A stretch of DNA of 64,000 bases from Synechococcus sp. KORDI-52 (GCF_000737595.1 NZ_CP006271.1:1860001-1924000), one strand, 5' to 3'; positions 19,660 to 29,633 are shown, counted from the first letter of the stretch. Program-made: numbers and translations. Notes: generated by a model not told the origin, from the sequence alone.

Positions 19660-21027
19660 ATGTTGCGAGTAGCGGTGATCGGCGGTGGCCCCAGCGGCTC
19701 CTGTGCTGCCGAAATTCTTGCCAAGGCTGGAATCAAGACTTGGCTGTTCGAGCGCAAACTCGACAACGCCAAACCCTGTGGTGGAGCCATTCCACTCTGC
19801 ATGGTCGAAGAGTTCGACCTGCCTGACGACATCATCGACCGCAAGGTCCGCAACATGAAGATGATTTCCCCTTCCAACAGGGAGGTGGATATCAAACTGG
19901 ATCCTCTCGGCTACGACGAAAATGCCTACATCGGCATGTGCCGTCGCGAGGTGTTCGATGCCTTCCTGCGTAACAGGGCCGCTGAGCTGGGAACAACCCT
20001 GATCAACGGCCTGGTGCAGAAGATCGACACCGGGACGGACCGTCAGGGCCCGTACACGATCCACTACGCGGATTACAGCGGTGGTGGCCCCACAGGCGAG
20101 CAGAAGACCCTGGCTGTGGATCTGATCATCGGTGCCGATGGCGCCAACTCCCGGGTCGCGAAAGCCATGGACGCCGGTGATTACAACGTGGCCATCGCCT
20201 TCCAGGAACGGATCAAGCTTCCTGCTGAAGAGATGACCTATTACGAAGACCTAGCTGAGATGTACGTCGGCACGGACGTCTCGCCAGACTTTTATGCGTG
20301 GGTGTTCCCCAAATACGACCACGTTGCCGTGGGAACGGGAACCATGCAGCAGAACCAGAGCCTGATCAAGGGTCTGCAGAGGGGCATCCGTGAGCGGGCC
20401 AACAAACGTCTGTTCCAGGGCGAGGTGATCAAGGTGGAAGCCCATCCGATCCCTGAACACCCGCGTCCGCGTCGGGTCGTGGGTCGTATGGCGCTTGTGG
20501 GAGACGCCGCGGGCTACGTCACCAAGAGCTCCGGGGAAGGAATTTATTTCGCTGCCAAGAGCGGCCGGATGTGTGCCGAAGCCATCGTGGAAATCTCCAA
20601 CAACGGCGCCTCCATCCCCACTGAGAAGCAGATCAAGTCGACTTACCTCAAGCGCTGGGACCGCAAATACGGCGCCACCTATGCAGTGCTCGACATCCTG
20701 CAGCGAATTTTCTACCGCAACGATGCTGCCCGGGAAGCCTTCGTTGAAATGTGCGACGACAAGGACGTGCAGAAGCTGACCTTCGACAGCTACCTGTACA
20801 AGCGAGTGGTGATGATGAACCCCTGGCAACAGATCAAGCTCACCCTCCGCACCCTGGGCAGCCTGATTCGGGGCGAGGCTCTGGCTCCGTCCGACTACAA
20901 CCCTGTTCCTTCGGCCGTTGGCCGTTCCGACGGTGATTTCCTGGCGGAGAAAGCAGCCCAGCAGATCAAGGCTCAGGCTGACGAATCCAAGGGTTCAGAG
21001 TCGAAAGAGAAGGCCGGCGTCTCCTGA
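19660..21027 (+). CDS. chlP: Geranylgeranyl reductase
   Basis: Reduces the geranylgeranyl tail to phytyl for chlorophyll, tocopherol and phylloquinone. The 455-aa flavoprotein has an N-terminal FAD-binding motif VIGGGPSGSCAAEILAKAG, the KPCGGAIPLCMVEEFDLP motif around residue 38, and the second FAD motif GRMALVGDAAGYVTKSSGEGI near residue 280. The C-terminal 35 residues are charged and Lys/Glu rich. Start ATG at 19660. It is monocistronic here and convergent with a small membrane-protein gene. Confidence 0.96.
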   Translation: MLRVAVIGGGPSGSCAAEILAKAGIKTWLFERKLDNAKPCGGAIPLCMVEEFDLPDDIIDRKVRNMKMISPSNREVDIKLDPLGYDENAYIGMCRREVFDAFLRNRAAELGTTLINGLVQKIDTGTDRQGPYTIHYADYSGGGPTGEQKTLAVDLIIGADGANSRVAKAMDAGDYNVAIAFQERIKLPAEEMTYYEDLAEMYVGTDVSPDFYAWVFPKYDHVAVGTGTMQQNQSLIKGLQRGIRERANKRLFQGEVIKVEAHPIPEHPRPRRVVGRMALVGDAAGYVTKSSGEGIYFAAKSGRMCAEAIVEISNNGASIPTEKQIKSTYLKRWDRKYGATYAVLDILQRIFYRNDAAREAFVEMCDDKDVQKLTFDSYLYKRVVMMNPWQQIKLTLRTLGSLIRGEALAPSDYNPVPSAVGRSDGDFLAEKAAQQIKAQADESKGSESKEKAGVS

Positions 21028-21075
21028 GGGAGGCCGGCCCATAACATCGCTCCAACACCAGCGCTGAAACCCTGG

Positions 21076-21300
21076 CTAGTTGCGCGACTCCATCGCCTTG
21101 CCAGCCGCATCTTTGATCCGTTCAATCCCCTGCTCAAGGTTCTTGGCAGGGGATGTTTCTTTCTTGGTCGTCGACCAGACATTGACGGCATAAACGGCAG
21201 CGGCAGCCACGATCACGGCGGCAATCACAGTGCCAAGGCCATTGCCCCCCTGACGGATCACGACAGGCTGTTGGTTGCTATGGGTCTCTTGATCAGGCAT
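21076..21300 (-). CDS. Small single-span membrane protein, 74 aa
   Basis: ATG at 21300 gives MPDQETHSNQQPVVIRQGG, then a Gly/Ala/Val-rich transmembrane helix at about residues 22-42, then a Lys-rich amphipathic tail (NLEQGIERIKDAAGKAM). No family is recognised. It lies 51 nt after the glyS stop codon on the same strand and could be cotranscribed. An in-frame reading extends to 21351, but the 74-residue form has the more natural start. Confidence 0.65.
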   Translation of the reverse strand: MPDQETHSNQQPVVIRQGGNGLGTVIAAVIVAAAAVYAVNVWSTTKKETSPAKNLEQGIERIKDAAGKAMESRN

Positions 21301-21351
21301 TCCGTCTGAATGGACTGGCCCCTGCTTAGCCGCTGGGGCCAGTGCTGCCAT

Positions 21352-23517
21352 TCATTTGGATTGAATCGATTCAAATTCAGCCAACACCGAAGCCTGATTG
21401 CGCAGAACGGCCAACAGGTTGAGGCGATTCAGCCGCAAGGCGCCGTCCTCCACCATCACCATCACGCTGGTGTCACCATCAAAGAAAGCCTGAAGAACCG
21501 GAGTGGCGGCCACGAGCGCATCGGCGAGGGCCTGGTACGACCGCTGCTGGGCCAGAGGTTGCAGCTGTTCCAGGGCAGCGAACAGATCCTGCTCACTGGT
21601 CGACTCAAACCGTTCAGGCTGAACCACATCGCTGGCAACGAGCTGAGCCCGCTCCAGTTCACCCTTCTCTGCCAGTTTGGCGGCGCGTTGCACAACCGCT
21701 TGCACGGCATCCAGCTGTCCACTGTCGCGAAGATCGCGCAGCAGCTGAATCCGCTGTTTCACATCAAGAGGATCACTGAGCAGGCGCGCATTCGAAACGG
21801 CCTCTCCCGCGACAGCCTGCACCAGATCCGGCGCATAGCCGTCGTCTTCCAGTTGAGACACGATCCGCTGACGCATCAGCTGGCAGAGATCGTTGTGCAG
21901 TTGGCTGGCGTCCACCGCAAAGGCTGGGAACAGGGCAGCCCACGCCGCCACGGCATTGCTAAGGAAAGCCATAAGGTCAAGGCGCCAGCCCATCCCCCAG
22001 AGAATCTGCAGAACACCGTTGCCGGCCCTTCGCAGGGCGTAGGGGTCTGACGAACCGGTCGGTCGCTCTCCCTTGGCGAAGATGCTCAGCAGCAGCTCGA
22101 GCCGCTCCGCTACGGCCACCACCGCCCCAGCTGCCGTTGCGGGCAAGTCATCACCGGCGCCCCGGGGAAGATAGTGCTCTACCACTGCGAGGGCGACATC
22201 GCGAGGCTCTCCCTCCTCCAGGAGGTACTTGCCACCCATCAGGCCCTGAAGTTCAGGGAACTCGCCCACCATCTGGCTGACGAGATCATTTTTGCAGAAA
22301 TGCGCGGCACGCTGGGCCGCATCCGCCACGCTCTGATCAAGGCCCAGTTGCTTCAACAGCAGGTCCGTGAGCCGCTCGATCCGCTCGGAACGATCCAGCA
22401 GACTGCCCAGCCCTTCGGCAAAGGTGACACGGTCGAGGGCTTCACGCCGTGAAGCGCTGGACTGCCGCCGGTCAACGTCAAGGAAAAATTCGGCATCCGC
22501 CAGGCGCGCTCCGAGCACGCGTTCATTGCCGCGAACGATCATGGACGATGCAGTGGCTAAACCGTTCCCTACCAAAAGGAATTGGGGACGAAGCACAGCC
22601 TCAGCATTGAGTCGCAGGGGGTCTGCCTCCAGACCAGGCACCTGCAGCGGCACATAACGCTGGTGAGCCTGCATCACCGTGCTGATCACTTCCGGGGGAA
22701 GCTGCAGGAACCGCTCAGCGATGGTCCCCTCGAGAATCCGGGGGTCTTCAACCAGGTCCACCAGTTCCTCGAACAGCGACTCCGGACAGTCGGGTGATCC
22801 GTTGGCGGCCTGAGCCGACTGGTCAAGGCTGGTTCGGATCCGTTTGGCCCGCTCCGCACGATCAACAACAACACCCGCGGCGGCAAGGGTGTCTGCAAAC
22901 TGCTCTGCTGATGCAATGGAGAGTGGCTCGTCACCATGGAGACGGTGGGCACGGCTGAAACGATCGCTGCGGACCTCGGGGTCAGCACCATCGAGCACCA
23001 CAGGGATCAGCTCAGAACCCTTGAGCGCCAGCAGCCAGCGGATGGGGCGGCTGAAGCGCTGGGCTCCAGTACCCCAGCGCATGAACCGCCGACCCTGAAG
23101 AGCATCAATCCATTGGGGAATCAACCCCTGGAGCAGTTCAACACTGGCTTGACCGGGGGTGAGCACGGTTGCGAAGACGCAAGGTCCCTTCGGAGTTTCA
23201 CGCTGCTCAAGCTGTGAGGGGTCAACACCGCAGCGCTTGGCGAAGCCGATCGCCGCAGGCCCTGGGATGCCGTCCTTGAAGGCCTGAGCCACGGGAGGGC
23301 CCTTGCGGTCCTCCTGAAGATCGGGTTGGCGGTCCTCCAGCTCAGCGACGGAGACCACCAATCGCCGGGGGGTGCCGAACACCGACACCGCTCCATGGCC
23401 CAGCCTTGCCTCACGCAGATCACGACTGACCCGCTGCTGCAGCTGATCAAGCGCTTGCCTGACGAAATCAGCAGGAAGCTCTTCGGTGCCGATTTCCAGA
23501 AGAAAGGTTGCCGTCAC
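21352..23517 (-). CDS. glyS: Glycyl-tRNA synthetase beta subunit
   Basis: Beta chain of the heterotetrameric bacterial glycyl-tRNA synthetase. The 721-aa length and the N-terminal sequence FLLEIGTEELPADFV are typical. Further blocks include FGTPRRLVV, RFMRWG (near residue 155) and the DPYALRRAGNGVLQIL motif near residue 510. The alpha subunit glyQ is not in this window, as is common in cyanobacteria where the two genes are apart. The ATG is at 23517; the divergent sir frame opens within this gene's 5' end. Confidence 0.97.
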   Translation of the reverse strand: MTATFLLEIGTEELPADFVRQALDQLQQRVSRDLREARLGHGAVSVFGTPRRLVVSVAELEDRQPDLQEDRKGPPVAQAFKDGIPGPAAIGFAKRCGVDPSQLEQRETPKGPCVFATVLTPGQASVELLQGLIPQWIDALQGRRFMRWGTGAQRFSRPIRWLLALKGSELIPVVLDGADPEVRSDRFSRAHRLHGDEPLSIASAEQFADTLAAAGVVVDRAERAKRIRTSLDQSAQAANGSPDCPESLFEELVDLVEDPRILEGTIAERFLQLPPEVISTVMQAHQRYVPLQVPGLEADPLRLNAEAVLRPQFLLVGNGLATASSMIVRGNERVLGARLADAEFFLDVDRRQSSASRREALDRVTFAEGLGSLLDRSERIERLTDLLLKQLGLDQSVADAAQRAAHFCKNDLVSQMVGEFPELQGLMGGKYLLEEGEPRDVALAVVEHYLPRGAGDDLPATAAGAVVAVAERLELLLSIFAKGERPTGSSDPYALRRAGNGVLQILWGMGWRLDLMAFLSNAVAAWAALFPAFAVDASQLHNDLCQLMRQRIVSQLEDDGYAPDLVQAVAGEAVSNARLLSDPLDVKQRIQLLRDLRDSGQLDAVQAVVQRAAKLAEKGELERAQLVASDVVQPERFESTSEQDLFAALEQLQPLAQQRSYQALADALVAATPVLQAFFDGDTSVMVMVEDGALRLNRLNLLAVLRNQASVLAEFESIQSK

Positions 23518-23605
23518 GCCAAGGTCAAAGCCGGAGGCGACTGTATTGGAAGCCGTTTCGCTACGTTCAAATCAAGACAACCTTTTCGGGGTGGGGGAAG
23601 GCTCC

Positions 23606-25348
23606 TTGGCAGTGGTGGAAACAGGAACTCAAACGCTGCCCAAGGCGGAGCAGCGCAAGCTGGACAGCGACCATCTGCGCGATCCGTTGTTGAGCGAGCT
23701 CAGCAACGACGATGTTCGTTTCACGGAAGATGCCGTTCAACTGCTGAAGTTTCACGGCAGCTACCAACAGCATCACCGCGAACTGCGCAAAACAGACAAG
23801 GTGCGCAGCTGGCAAATGATGCTGCGGCTGCGCAGTCCGGGCGGACGCATCCCTGCCCGGTTGTTCCTCGCCCTCGATGACCTGTCCAATCGCCTTGGAG
23901 ATGGAACCCTGCGGGCCACCACCCGTCAGGCCTTCCAGATGCATGGCATCGCCAAGGCCGATCTGAAAGAGGTGATTGGCACCATCGTTCGCAACATGGG
24001 CTCGACTCTGGCGGCCTGCGGGGACATCAACCGCAATGTGATGGCACCACCAGCTCCTTTTGAGAAAGGCGGCTATCCCGTGGCTCGGCGCCTGGCGGAT
24101 GAGATTGCCGATTTGCTCAGCCCCGAGGCGGCTGAGGGGGCTTATCTCGACCTTTGGGTCGATGGAGACCTGAGTTATCGCTTCAAGCCCAGCCGAGCCG
24201 TTCAGAAGGCCAGAAAGCGCCAGAGCGAAGACGAATTATTTTCCGGCAGCACTGACGAACCTCTCTACGGGGACACCTACCTGCCCCGGAAGTTCAAGGT
24301 GGCCGTCACCGTGCCAGGCGACAACTCCGTCGACCTGCTGACCCAGGACATTGGCCTGGTGGCCTTCACCGACCCCTCCGGCGATCTGCGGGGCTGCAAC
24401 GTCTACGTGGGTGGTGGCATGGGCCGCACCCACAACAAGGAGGAGACCTTTGCCCGCACCGCCGATCCCCTTGGCTACGTCGATGCCGCCAATGTTCTGG
24501 ATGTCGTCCAGGCGATTCTGGCGCTGCAACGCGACCACGGTGATCGGGAGGTGCGCAAGCACGCCCGCATGAAGTACCTACTGCACGACAAGGGCATCCA
24601 ATGGTTCCGCGACACCCTGTGCGCGACCTACTTCAAGGGAACCCTCAAGGGGCTGCGCAATGAGCCGAAGGCCAAGCTTCTGGACTACCTCGGCTGGCAC
24701 CGGCAGAAGGCGGGGATGTGGTTCGTGGGACTGCCCCTGCTCTGTGGACGCCTGAACGGTGATCTGAAGGCGGGGCTCAGGCAGCTCGTCGAGACGTACC
24801 AGCTGGAGATTCGCCTTACCGCCAATCAAGACCTGCTGCTCTGCAACATCGGCACCTCTCAGCGGGCCAGCATCCGCACCCAGCTGGAAGCTCTCGGGTT
24901 TGAGGTGCCTGAAGCCCCAGCACCTCTGGCCAGGCATGCCATCGCTTGTCCGGCTCTGCCCACCTGCGGACTCGCTATTACCGAATCAGAGCGCATCCTC
25001 CCCGATGTTCTGGATCGTCTGGATGCTCAGCTGCGGCGGCTCGAGATTGAGAAATCCCTGCTGGTGCGAATGACCGGCTGCCCCAACGGCTGTGCCCGCC
25101 CTTACATGGCGGAGCTGGGATTGGTGGGCAATGGAGTCAACCAGTACCAGCTGTGGCTCGGCGGCACCCCCAACCTCCAGCGTCTGGCGCGCCCCTACAT
25201 GGAGAAGCTGCCCCTGGACGATTTGGAAAAAACCATCGAACCACTACTCCTCAGCTGGAAAGCCGCCGGAGGCCGACGCAGCTTCGGGGACCACATTGAA
25301 AAACTGGGGGATCAGGAAGTGAGCGAGCTGCTGACCGCCTCGGCATAA
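23606..25348 (+). CDS. sir: Ferredoxin-sulfite reductase
   Basis: Reduces sulfite to sulfide with six electrons from ferredoxin, in assimilatory sulfate reduction. The two nitrite/sulfite reductase repeats are seen; LRATTRQAFQMHGI binds sirohaem, and the cluster cysteines are CPALPTC (C-x5-C) and GCPNGC (C-x3-C) near the C-terminus. The start is ambiguous: the frame opens at a GTG at 23486 inside glyS, with TTG at 23546 and TTG at 23606 also possible. I chose 23606 because GGAAGG lies just upstream and it avoids overlap. The 3' end overlaps the convergent VanX-like gene by 37 nt. Confidence 0.93.
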   Translation: MAVVETGTQTLPKAEQRKLDSDHLRDPLLSELSNDDVRFTEDAVQLLKFHGSYQQHHRELRKTDKVRSWQMMLRLRSPGGRIPARLFLALDDLSNRLGDGTLRATTRQAFQMHGIAKADLKEVIGTIVRNMGSTLAACGDINRNVMAPPAPFEKGGYPVARRLADEIADLLSPEAAEGAYLDLWVDGDLSYRFKPSRAVQKARKRQSEDELFSGSTDEPLYGDTYLPRKFKVAVTVPGDNSVDLLTQDIGLVAFTDPSGDLRGCNVYVGGGMGRTHNKEETFARTADPLGYVDAANVLDVVQAILALQRDHGDREVRKHARMKYLLHDKGIQWFRDTLCATYFKGTLKGLRNEPKAKLLDYLGWHRQKAGMWFVGLPLLCGRLNGDLKAGLRQLVETYQLEIRLTANQDLLLCNIGTSQRASIRTQLEALGFEVPEAPAPLARHAIACPALPTCGLAITESERILPDVLDRLDAQLRRLEIEKSLLVRMTGCPNGCARPYMAELGLVGNGVNQYQLWLGGTPNLQRLARPYMEKLPLDDLEKTIEPLLLSWKAAGGRRSFGDHIEKLGDQEVSELLTASA

Positions 25349-26013
25349 ATCGCGACAGCAGCACTCTTTCGCCAGGCCCAGAGCTGATCGCCGAACGAGT
25401 AATGCCACCACTCGTTTGGATGCTGGGCAAAGCCTGCCGCTTCCATCACATCGGCCAGCAACTGCCGGCGTTGATGCCAACAACGGGCATCGGCCTCTTC
25501 CCGACCGGCGTAGTGCTGCGGCTCGGACACCGCTCCAATGGCATCGATCTCTCCACCCATGGCCAGCGGCATGCCATCGCTGCCGCTCAGGGTGAGGTCA
25601 ACCGCGGCACCGGTGCTGTGGGGGGGTGGTGTTGCAGGATCCCGACTGGGAGCTGCCCAGAACCTCCCCACATCGGCCACCACCTGATCGAAGGCGTCCC
25701 CCGAGCACACTTCAACACCGCGTGCACGGAGGAGTTCCGCAATGCTGTGGTCCACCATGAAGGCCTGCACGGCGATCGGCCGCCACGCATCAAAAATGCT
25801 CAGGCGCAGGCTGGGGTCGTGCTCGATCAACCGCTGCTGAGCATCCAACAGGCGCTGAACGACCCCCAGACGCAATTGGAAAGGATTCCCCGACGCCCCA
25901 TAGGGCGCCCCAAGCGCCATGTACGGATGGGGTTCCATCCGCAACAAAGCGGGAGGCAGCGCTTGCAAAGGCTCGCCGCACTCTTCGATGGGAATCGGAC
26001 TCCAGGGGCGCAT
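25312..26013 (-). CDS. D-Ala-D-Ala dipeptidase, VanX/M15D type
   Basis: A 233-aa cytosolic-type zinc dipeptidase; no signal peptide is present. The VanX signature is clear: FDAWRPIAVQAFM near residue 73, HSTGAAVDLTLSG near residue 131 and NEWWHYSFGD near residue 200. It likely recycles D-Ala-D-Ala from cell-wall turnover. No vanR/S/H/A resistance genes are nearby, so a resistance role is unlikely. It is 22 nt from the recG stop on the same strand, so the order recG then vanX-like is reversed only by transcription direction: recG lies upstream. Confidence 0.92.
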   Translation of the reverse strand: MRPWSPIPIEECGEPLQALPPALLRMEPHPYMALGAPYGASGNPFQLRLGVVQRLLDAQQRLIEHDPSLRLSIFDAWRPIAVQAFMVDHSIAELLRARGVEVCSGDAFDQVVADVGRFWAAPSRDPATPPPHSTGAAVDLTLSGSDGMPLAMGGEIDAIGAVSEPQHYAGREEADARCWHQRRQLLADVMEAAGFAQHPNEWWHYSFGDQLWAWRKSAAVAIYAEAVSSSLTS

Positions 26014-26035
26014 CGAATCGCGGCAACGGGATGGA

Positions 26036-28552
26036 TCAGTTCAAGGGGGTGCCGCCACTGAGACGACGCTGCTGTGCCTCCAGGGTCTCGCGCAGCAACG
26101 GGTGCTGCTCCAGCTCAGGATCGTTGTTCAACAGCTCCTGGGCGGCTGTTCGTGCGTCCTCCAGCACAGCACCATCATCGGCAAGGCTGGCCAGGGCCAG
26201 ATCAGGCAGGCCCGATTGACGCGTTCCCAGCACCTGGCCAGGCCCCCGCAAGCGAAGATCCATCTCGGCGATCTCAAAGCCATCGGTGGAGCGCACCAGC
26301 ACATCCAGGCGCTGGCGGGCCAGGGGATTGGAGCTGCCATTGATCAACAGGCAATGGGAGGCGGCGGCGCCACGGCCAACGCGCCCCCGCAACTGATGCA
26401 GCTGCGCCAGACCGAAACGTTCGGCATGGTCGATCACCATCACGCTGGCTTCGGGCACATCCACCCCCACCTCCACCACCGTGGTCGACACCAGCACCTG
26501 GCTCTTGCCCGCAGCGAAATCGGTGAGCACCGCCTGCTTGTCGGCACTGGAGAGACGTCCATGCAGCAGACCGACAGCCAGATCAGGAAAAACCTCCGAG
26601 GCCAATTCGGCGTGGACCTCAACGGCCGAGCGAAGCTCGAGCTTTTCCGACTCGTCCACCAGCGGCAGAACGACATAGGCCCGCTGGCCCAGCTGCACCT
26701 CCTCACGGATCAACGCATAGGCCTGCTCCCGCTTTGCAGCCGTGAGCATGCGGGTACGAATCGGTGTTCGCCCTGGCGGCAATTCATCGATCTGGCTGAC
26801 ATCGAGATCCCCATGCATCGAGAGCGCCAGGGTCCGTGGGATCGGTGTTGCCGTCATGGTGAGCAGATGGGGCTGCAAGCCCTTGTTGAGCAGGCGATCC
26901 CGTTGATGCACACCGAAACGGTGCTGTTCATCCACCACCACCAGCCCCAGGCGGTTGAACACAACCGGATCCTCGAGCAAGGCATGGGTGCCCACCAGCA
27001 CCTTCAGCGAACCGTTGGCCAGGTCATCCAGCAGCTCCCGACGGCGGGTCCGCGGCGTGGATCCCGTCAGCAAGGCGACGCTCACATGGAGCTGCGGCAG
27101 CCACTGACAGAGGTTGCGGTAATGCTGCTCGGCCAACACCTCCGTAGGGGCCATCAGGGCCCCCTGCCAGCCCGAGGCAATGGTGCTGAGCAACGCTGCA
27201 ATGGCAACCACCGTTTTGCCCGAGCCGACGTCCCCCTGCACCAGACGGGCCATGGGTTCGCTGCGCGCCAGATCGGCTTCGATCTCCTGAAACACCCTTT
27301 GCTGGGCTGCGGTGAAGCGGAAGGGCAGCAGATCCATGAACTCCCCCACAAGCCCGCTGGAGCTGGACTGGAGATCCAGGTCCGGTCCCGTCCGGGAGCG
27401 CAGCGCCTGGCGTCGGCGCAACAGGCCGAGCTGCAGGAGCAGAAACTCATCGAACACCAGCCGGCGGCGTCCCCAATCGAGGCTTTCACGGTCCTTGGGC
27501 GCATGCAGGGCCTGCAGGGCCTCCGACAGTGCCGGCAGCTGGAATTTCCCCTGGAGCTCGCTAGGGAGAGGATCAGGCCACGATGCCGCGAGGGGCAGGA
27601 CCTGATCGATCAGGCTGCGGAACCGATCCGCGCCAACCCCTTCGGTGAGGGGATACACCGGGAGAAGCCGGCCGATGCTGTGGGATTTGACCGGAGATGA
27701 AGGGCTATCTAGCACCTCGATCAATGGATCTTGAAAGGTGATGCCGTAGGGGCCGTCTTTCACCAGACCACTGACGGCCACGGTGGCACCAACGGGGTAG
27801 AGGCGCTGCTGACCTTTGAGGTAGGCCGGAGAACTGAAGCGTTTGCCCGCAAGGAAACGGCTCACTTTCAGGCGACCTGTCGGGTCCTGCAGCTGGAGCT
27901 CAATGATGGCGAGGTTGGTGTTCCGTGGGCTGACGAATCCGTTGCACCGGCGAATCGTGGCGACAATCGTGGCCGTTTCCCCCGACACCAGCGCCTCAAT
28001 GCGGCGCATCGCGGAGTAATCGACATGATCACGGGGGTAATAGCGGAGCAGGTCGCGTACCAGAAGCAGGCCGATCGAAGCCAGCCGTGCCGCGAATTTC
28101 GGACCCACACCACGGATCTGGGTGATGGGACTGTCGAGCTGCAGTGGTGATCTGGCGCGCTGCTGAGGAGACGCCTGCACCTTGAGGCGTGGCGGTGCCA
28201 TCGGAGCCGAGGGTTCCAGGCGATGGCGCAGCTCATGCAGCCACTGACGGGCATCGGTGACCAAACGACGGCGGGCAGGATCAGCGAGGTCCGGATAGTC
28301 GGCAAAGCCGGAGCTGAGCTTGGACATGCGCTCACTGACCCCCTGAGGAAAGGGAACGGCCGGAGGCGCTGCGAGTTGCTGCTGCAGAAAGGCGTGAAAG
28401 CGCTGCTGGCGACCCTGAAGATTCTGAAAACCACGGTCGGCCTCCAACCCCAGCGAGCGCTGAATGGGAAGCATCCAGGTGAGGAGCAGCGACAGCTGCT
28501 TGCTGGTCAGTCCCCGCTCAGCTGCTGCGTTGAATCCGATGGGTTCTGCCAA
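26036..28552 (-). CDS. recG: ATP-dependent DNA helicase RecG
   Basis: Branch-migration helicase that reverses stalled forks and processes Holliday junctions. The 838-aa protein has a longer N-terminus than the E. coli enzyme, as in other cyanobacteria, then the wedge domain (ITQIRGVGPKFAARLASIG), Walker A GDVGSGKTVVA near residue 440, the DEQHRFG motif II and QLRGRVGRGAA near the end. The start at 28552 lies 46 nt inside the upstream hypothetical gene; a later start is possible without losing any known domain. Confidence 0.95.
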   Translation of the reverse strand: MAEPIGFNAAAERGLTSKQLSLLLTWMLPIQRSLGLEADRGFQNLQGRQQRFHAFLQQQLAAPPAVPFPQGVSERMSKLSSGFADYPDLADPARRRLVTDARQWLHELRHRLEPSAPMAPPRLKVQASPQQRARSPLQLDSPITQIRGVGPKFAARLASIGLLLVRDLLRYYPRDHVDYSAMRRIEALVSGETATIVATIRRCNGFVSPRNTNLAIIELQLQDPTGRLKVSRFLAGKRFSSPAYLKGQQRLYPVGATVAVSGLVKDGPYGITFQDPLIEVLDSPSSPVKSHSIGRLLPVYPLTEGVGADRFRSLIDQVLPLAASWPDPLPSELQGKFQLPALSEALQALHAPKDRESLDWGRRRLVFDEFLLLQLGLLRRRQALRSRTGPDLDLQSSSSGLVGEFMDLLPFRFTAAQQRVFQEIEADLARSEPMARLVQGDVGSGKTVVAIAALLSTIASGWQGALMAPTEVLAEQHYRNLCQWLPQLHVSVALLTGSTPRTRRRELLDDLANGSLKVLVGTHALLEDPVVFNRLGLVVVDEQHRFGVHQRDRLLNKGLQPHLLTMTATPIPRTLALSMHGDLDVSQIDELPPGRTPIRTRMLTAAKREQAYALIREEVQLGQRAYVVLPLVDESEKLELRSAVEVHAELASEVFPDLAVGLLHGRLSSADKQAVLTDFAAGKSQVLVSTTVVEVGVDVPEASVMVIDHAERFGLAQLHQLRGRVGRGAAASHCLLINGSSNPLARQRLDVLVRSTDGFEIAEMDLRLRGPGQVLGTRQSGLPDLALASLADDGAVLEDARTAAQELLNNDPELEQHPLLRETLEAQQRRLSGGTPLN

Positions 28553-29628
28553 TGGGTCCGGGCCTCACGATCCAGGGAGCGACGCTGCCAATGACGCTGC
28601 TGCCGCACCATTGTGAGCAGAGCATGGTGGTGAGTGCGCAAGCGTTTGCGGCACTGACGCAGACGTGGGCTGTCGAACTCCAGATCGTTGCTGCGTAAGA
28701 GCACACAGAGCACGTCCATGCCCTGGTCGAGCTCTCCTACGGCCAGAGGGAGGCGCAGGCGAAGCACGTTCGTGGCGGTTGGCTGGGTTTCGACCTGTCC
28801 CTTCAGGACAGCATCCAGAAGGCTGATGGGCAGGAGGGTCTGGGCCAGCCCTGACCGCAGCATCTGCACATTCACAGCATGGGACAGATTGCGGAGGCGT
28901 CGCTCAAGCGCCTGATCCATGGACTGGATCCAATGCAGAAGCGCGTCCGGTTCACGGGGGAGGAAGTTGTCTTCACTCCCAAAGGACGAATCCAGGCCGC
29001 CAACTGCTTCGATGGGGTGTTGGGCCTGGTGCATCGCGTCGCCGGCAAGCTCAAAAAGGGAGCGGAGCACCTCAAGGTCCCCGGAGGTTTGGGCCTCGGG
29101 TTGCTCATCAACGGGATCAGTGGCAGGAGCTGAAGCTGCGGGACTCAGGGGGGGATCAAGAGGTGAGGCCAGGCTCAACTGAATGGAACCACTGGGCTCC
29201 TCCGGCGGCGAAGCCGATGATGAGGGCTCGGACTCTGGCTCTTTGTTCTGCGTTTGACGGCTGAGGTTCTGGAGCATGGTTCGGCCGGCATGGGCCTGCT
29301 GCCGCTGCTGCTCCTGTTGCATCTGCCGAACCAACTGCATCAGCTGCTCAACGGTGAGCAGGACGCTGCAGCGATCGATCAGATCGCTCACCGACGCATG
29401 AAAGTGATGACGGGTCGACTCCGGAAGTCGACTGAACCGGGAAGGATCAACCTCCCCAAGAAGATTGAACAGGGCCTGACGCGTGGCTCCGGCAAGGAGC
29501 TCCCTCAGCACCTGGAGATAGAGAGCCTGCTCCCTGTACACGGCAGTCGCACGCAGCCGGCACAACCGTTGAAGGCGTGCCAGCTGTTCTGACGGGTCGT
29601 AAGCAGGCCTGACGTCCGGGTCGGACAA
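28507..29628 (-). CDS. Cyanobacterial hypothetical protein, 373 aa
   Basis: I do not recognise the family. The first 125 residues are helical and rich in Leu, Arg and Gln (LVRQMQQEQQRQQAH looks like a coiled coil). Residues 130-185 are a low-complexity Pro/Ser/Glu linker. The C-terminal half is helical again and ends in a basic His/Arg-rich tail. It sits 5 nt after tsf and overlaps recG, so it is likely cotranscribed with rpsB and tsf. The two-domain plus linker layout suggests a scaffolding or nucleic-acid-associated protein, which is inference only. Confidence 0.75.
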   Translation of the reverse strand: MSDPDVRPAYDPSEQLARLQRLCRLRATAVYREQALYLQVLRELLAGATRQALFNLLGEVDPSRFSRLPESTRHHFHASVSDLIDRCSVLLTVEQLMQLVRQMQQEQQRQQAHAGRTMLQNLSRQTQNKEPESEPSSSASPPEEPSGSIQLSLASPLDPPLSPAASAPATDPVDEQPEAQTSGDLEVLRSLFELAGDAMHQAQHPIEAVGGLDSSFGSEDNFLPREPDALLHWIQSMDQALERRLRNLSHAVNVQMLRSGLAQTLLPISLLDAVLKGQVETQPTATNVLRLRLPLAVGELDQGMDVLCVLLRSNDLEFDSPRLRQCRKRLRTHHHALLTMVRQQRHWQRRSLDREARTHWQNPSDSTQQLSGD

Positions 29629-29633
29629 GGGAA

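Noticed and set aside
25312-26013. Vancomycin-type resistance determinant
   Set aside because: VanX-like and VanY-like proteins are present, but no VanH, VanA or VanR/S is nearby and the genes are apart; cell-wall recycling is more likely.
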